Below are positions 63,825 through 64,000 of a stretch of DNA of 64,000 bases, one piece after another. Under the pieces are notes generated by a model that searched no databases, was not told the origin of the DNA, and worked only from the letters and a program-made list of their open reading frames with translations. Where the stretch lies: positions 1-64,000 of the forward strand of contig DVDU01000235.1 of the NCBI GenBank assembly GCA_015296065.1. The letters are read 5' to 3'. How positions within the stretch are numbered: the first letter of the stretch is position 1; each line of letters opens with the position of its first letter. This DNA comes from Oscillatoriaceae cyanobacterium M33_DOE_052 (GTDB lineage Bacteria; Cyanobacteriota; Cyanobacteriia; Cyanobacteriales; Laspinemataceae). Made by a program: the position numbers and the translations under genes.

Positions 63825-64000
63825 TTGTCGTTGGGCTTTAGCCCAAACTCCTGTGGGCTGAAGCCCAACTACAAACCTAGGACAAGTCCTGTAGGGTGGG
63901 CAATGCCCAATACTAGCTTTGTTACCAGCATCGTCCTGTATTTTGGGCATTGCCCACCCTGCTTTCACCGAAGAAAAGATGGGCTAAAGCCCAACTACGA
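63825..64000. repeat. Cluster of dispersed hairpins at window end
   Basis: TTGGGCTTTAGCCCAA units at 63832 and an inverted one near 63855 and 63982, plus an 18-bp perfect inverted repeat AGGGTGGGCAATGCCCAA (63893-63910) with TTGGGCATTGCCCACCCT (63943-63960). No gene. Confidence 0.85.

Overview
The window reads as chromosome of a filamentous cyanobacterium, probably of the Oscillatoriales type. It carries many HIP1-like GCGATCGC sites and cyanobacterium-specific genes: Ycf37, Ycf65/PSRP-3, a CpcS/CpeS bilin lyase, a PDZ/radical-SAM protein of the TIGR03279 kind, an SLH-barrel outer-membrane protein and CobM. It also has many short dispersed repeats: GACAAAG-type heptamers, CCCCGTCT arrays, and TTGGGCTTTAGCCCAA hairpins. 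No rRNA, tRNA or complete insertion sequence was found. The species is inferred, not known.

Layout: 1-22.8 kb is mostly housekeeping and envelope. It starts with the 5' part of a proline/threonine-repeat surface protein on the minus strand. Then come pepP, a TspO-like protein, rpmI-rplT, ycf37, mreB-mreC-mreD, ssb, an SRPBCC protein, a MacB-type ABC ATPase, an SLH-barrel protein with a secreted partner, a Uma2 nuclease, a fused 5-oxoprolinase, a TcmP/three-Cys-motif pair and a DUF481 outer-membrane protein. A 1774-residue kinase/NTPase/GAF/cyclase fusion fills 24-29 kb.

From 29 to 39 kb lies an accessory zone of toxin-antitoxin modules: a HigBA-like pair whose toxin is frameshifted, a HigB/HigA-ImmA pair, an orphan ParB-like protein, two DUF2281 antitoxins without toxins, PIN-toxin scraps, a PanAT-type pair and a DUF6932/XRE pair. 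A CHAT protease follows, whose frame breaks at an A9 run into a membrane/'sunset' domain. Three near-complete copies (about 300 bp) and two partial copies of an apparently undescribed repeat punctuate 23.3-35.5 kb. The 3' edge of each near-complete copy falls almost exactly at the boundary of a different gene (HigA stop, ParB start, DUF6932 start), like a cassette joint. This is the strongest candidate for something new.

From 39 to 64 kb the content returns to core genes: a DMT exporter, a bilin lyase, a GT2 / membrane protein / methyltransferase cluster, ruvB, amiC, TPR and HAD proteins, ycf65, TerB-MoNitro_C, obg, a class A beta-lactamase-like protein, trmJ, a MIF homologue, flavin reductase, cobM, lgt, the radical-SAM protein, PadR and a HlyD adaptor that may begin an efflux operon. 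Short repeats enter coding sequence several times: in the oxoprolinase, in the membrane protein at 42.6 kb, and in the C-terminal codons of obg, the radical-SAM gene and padR.
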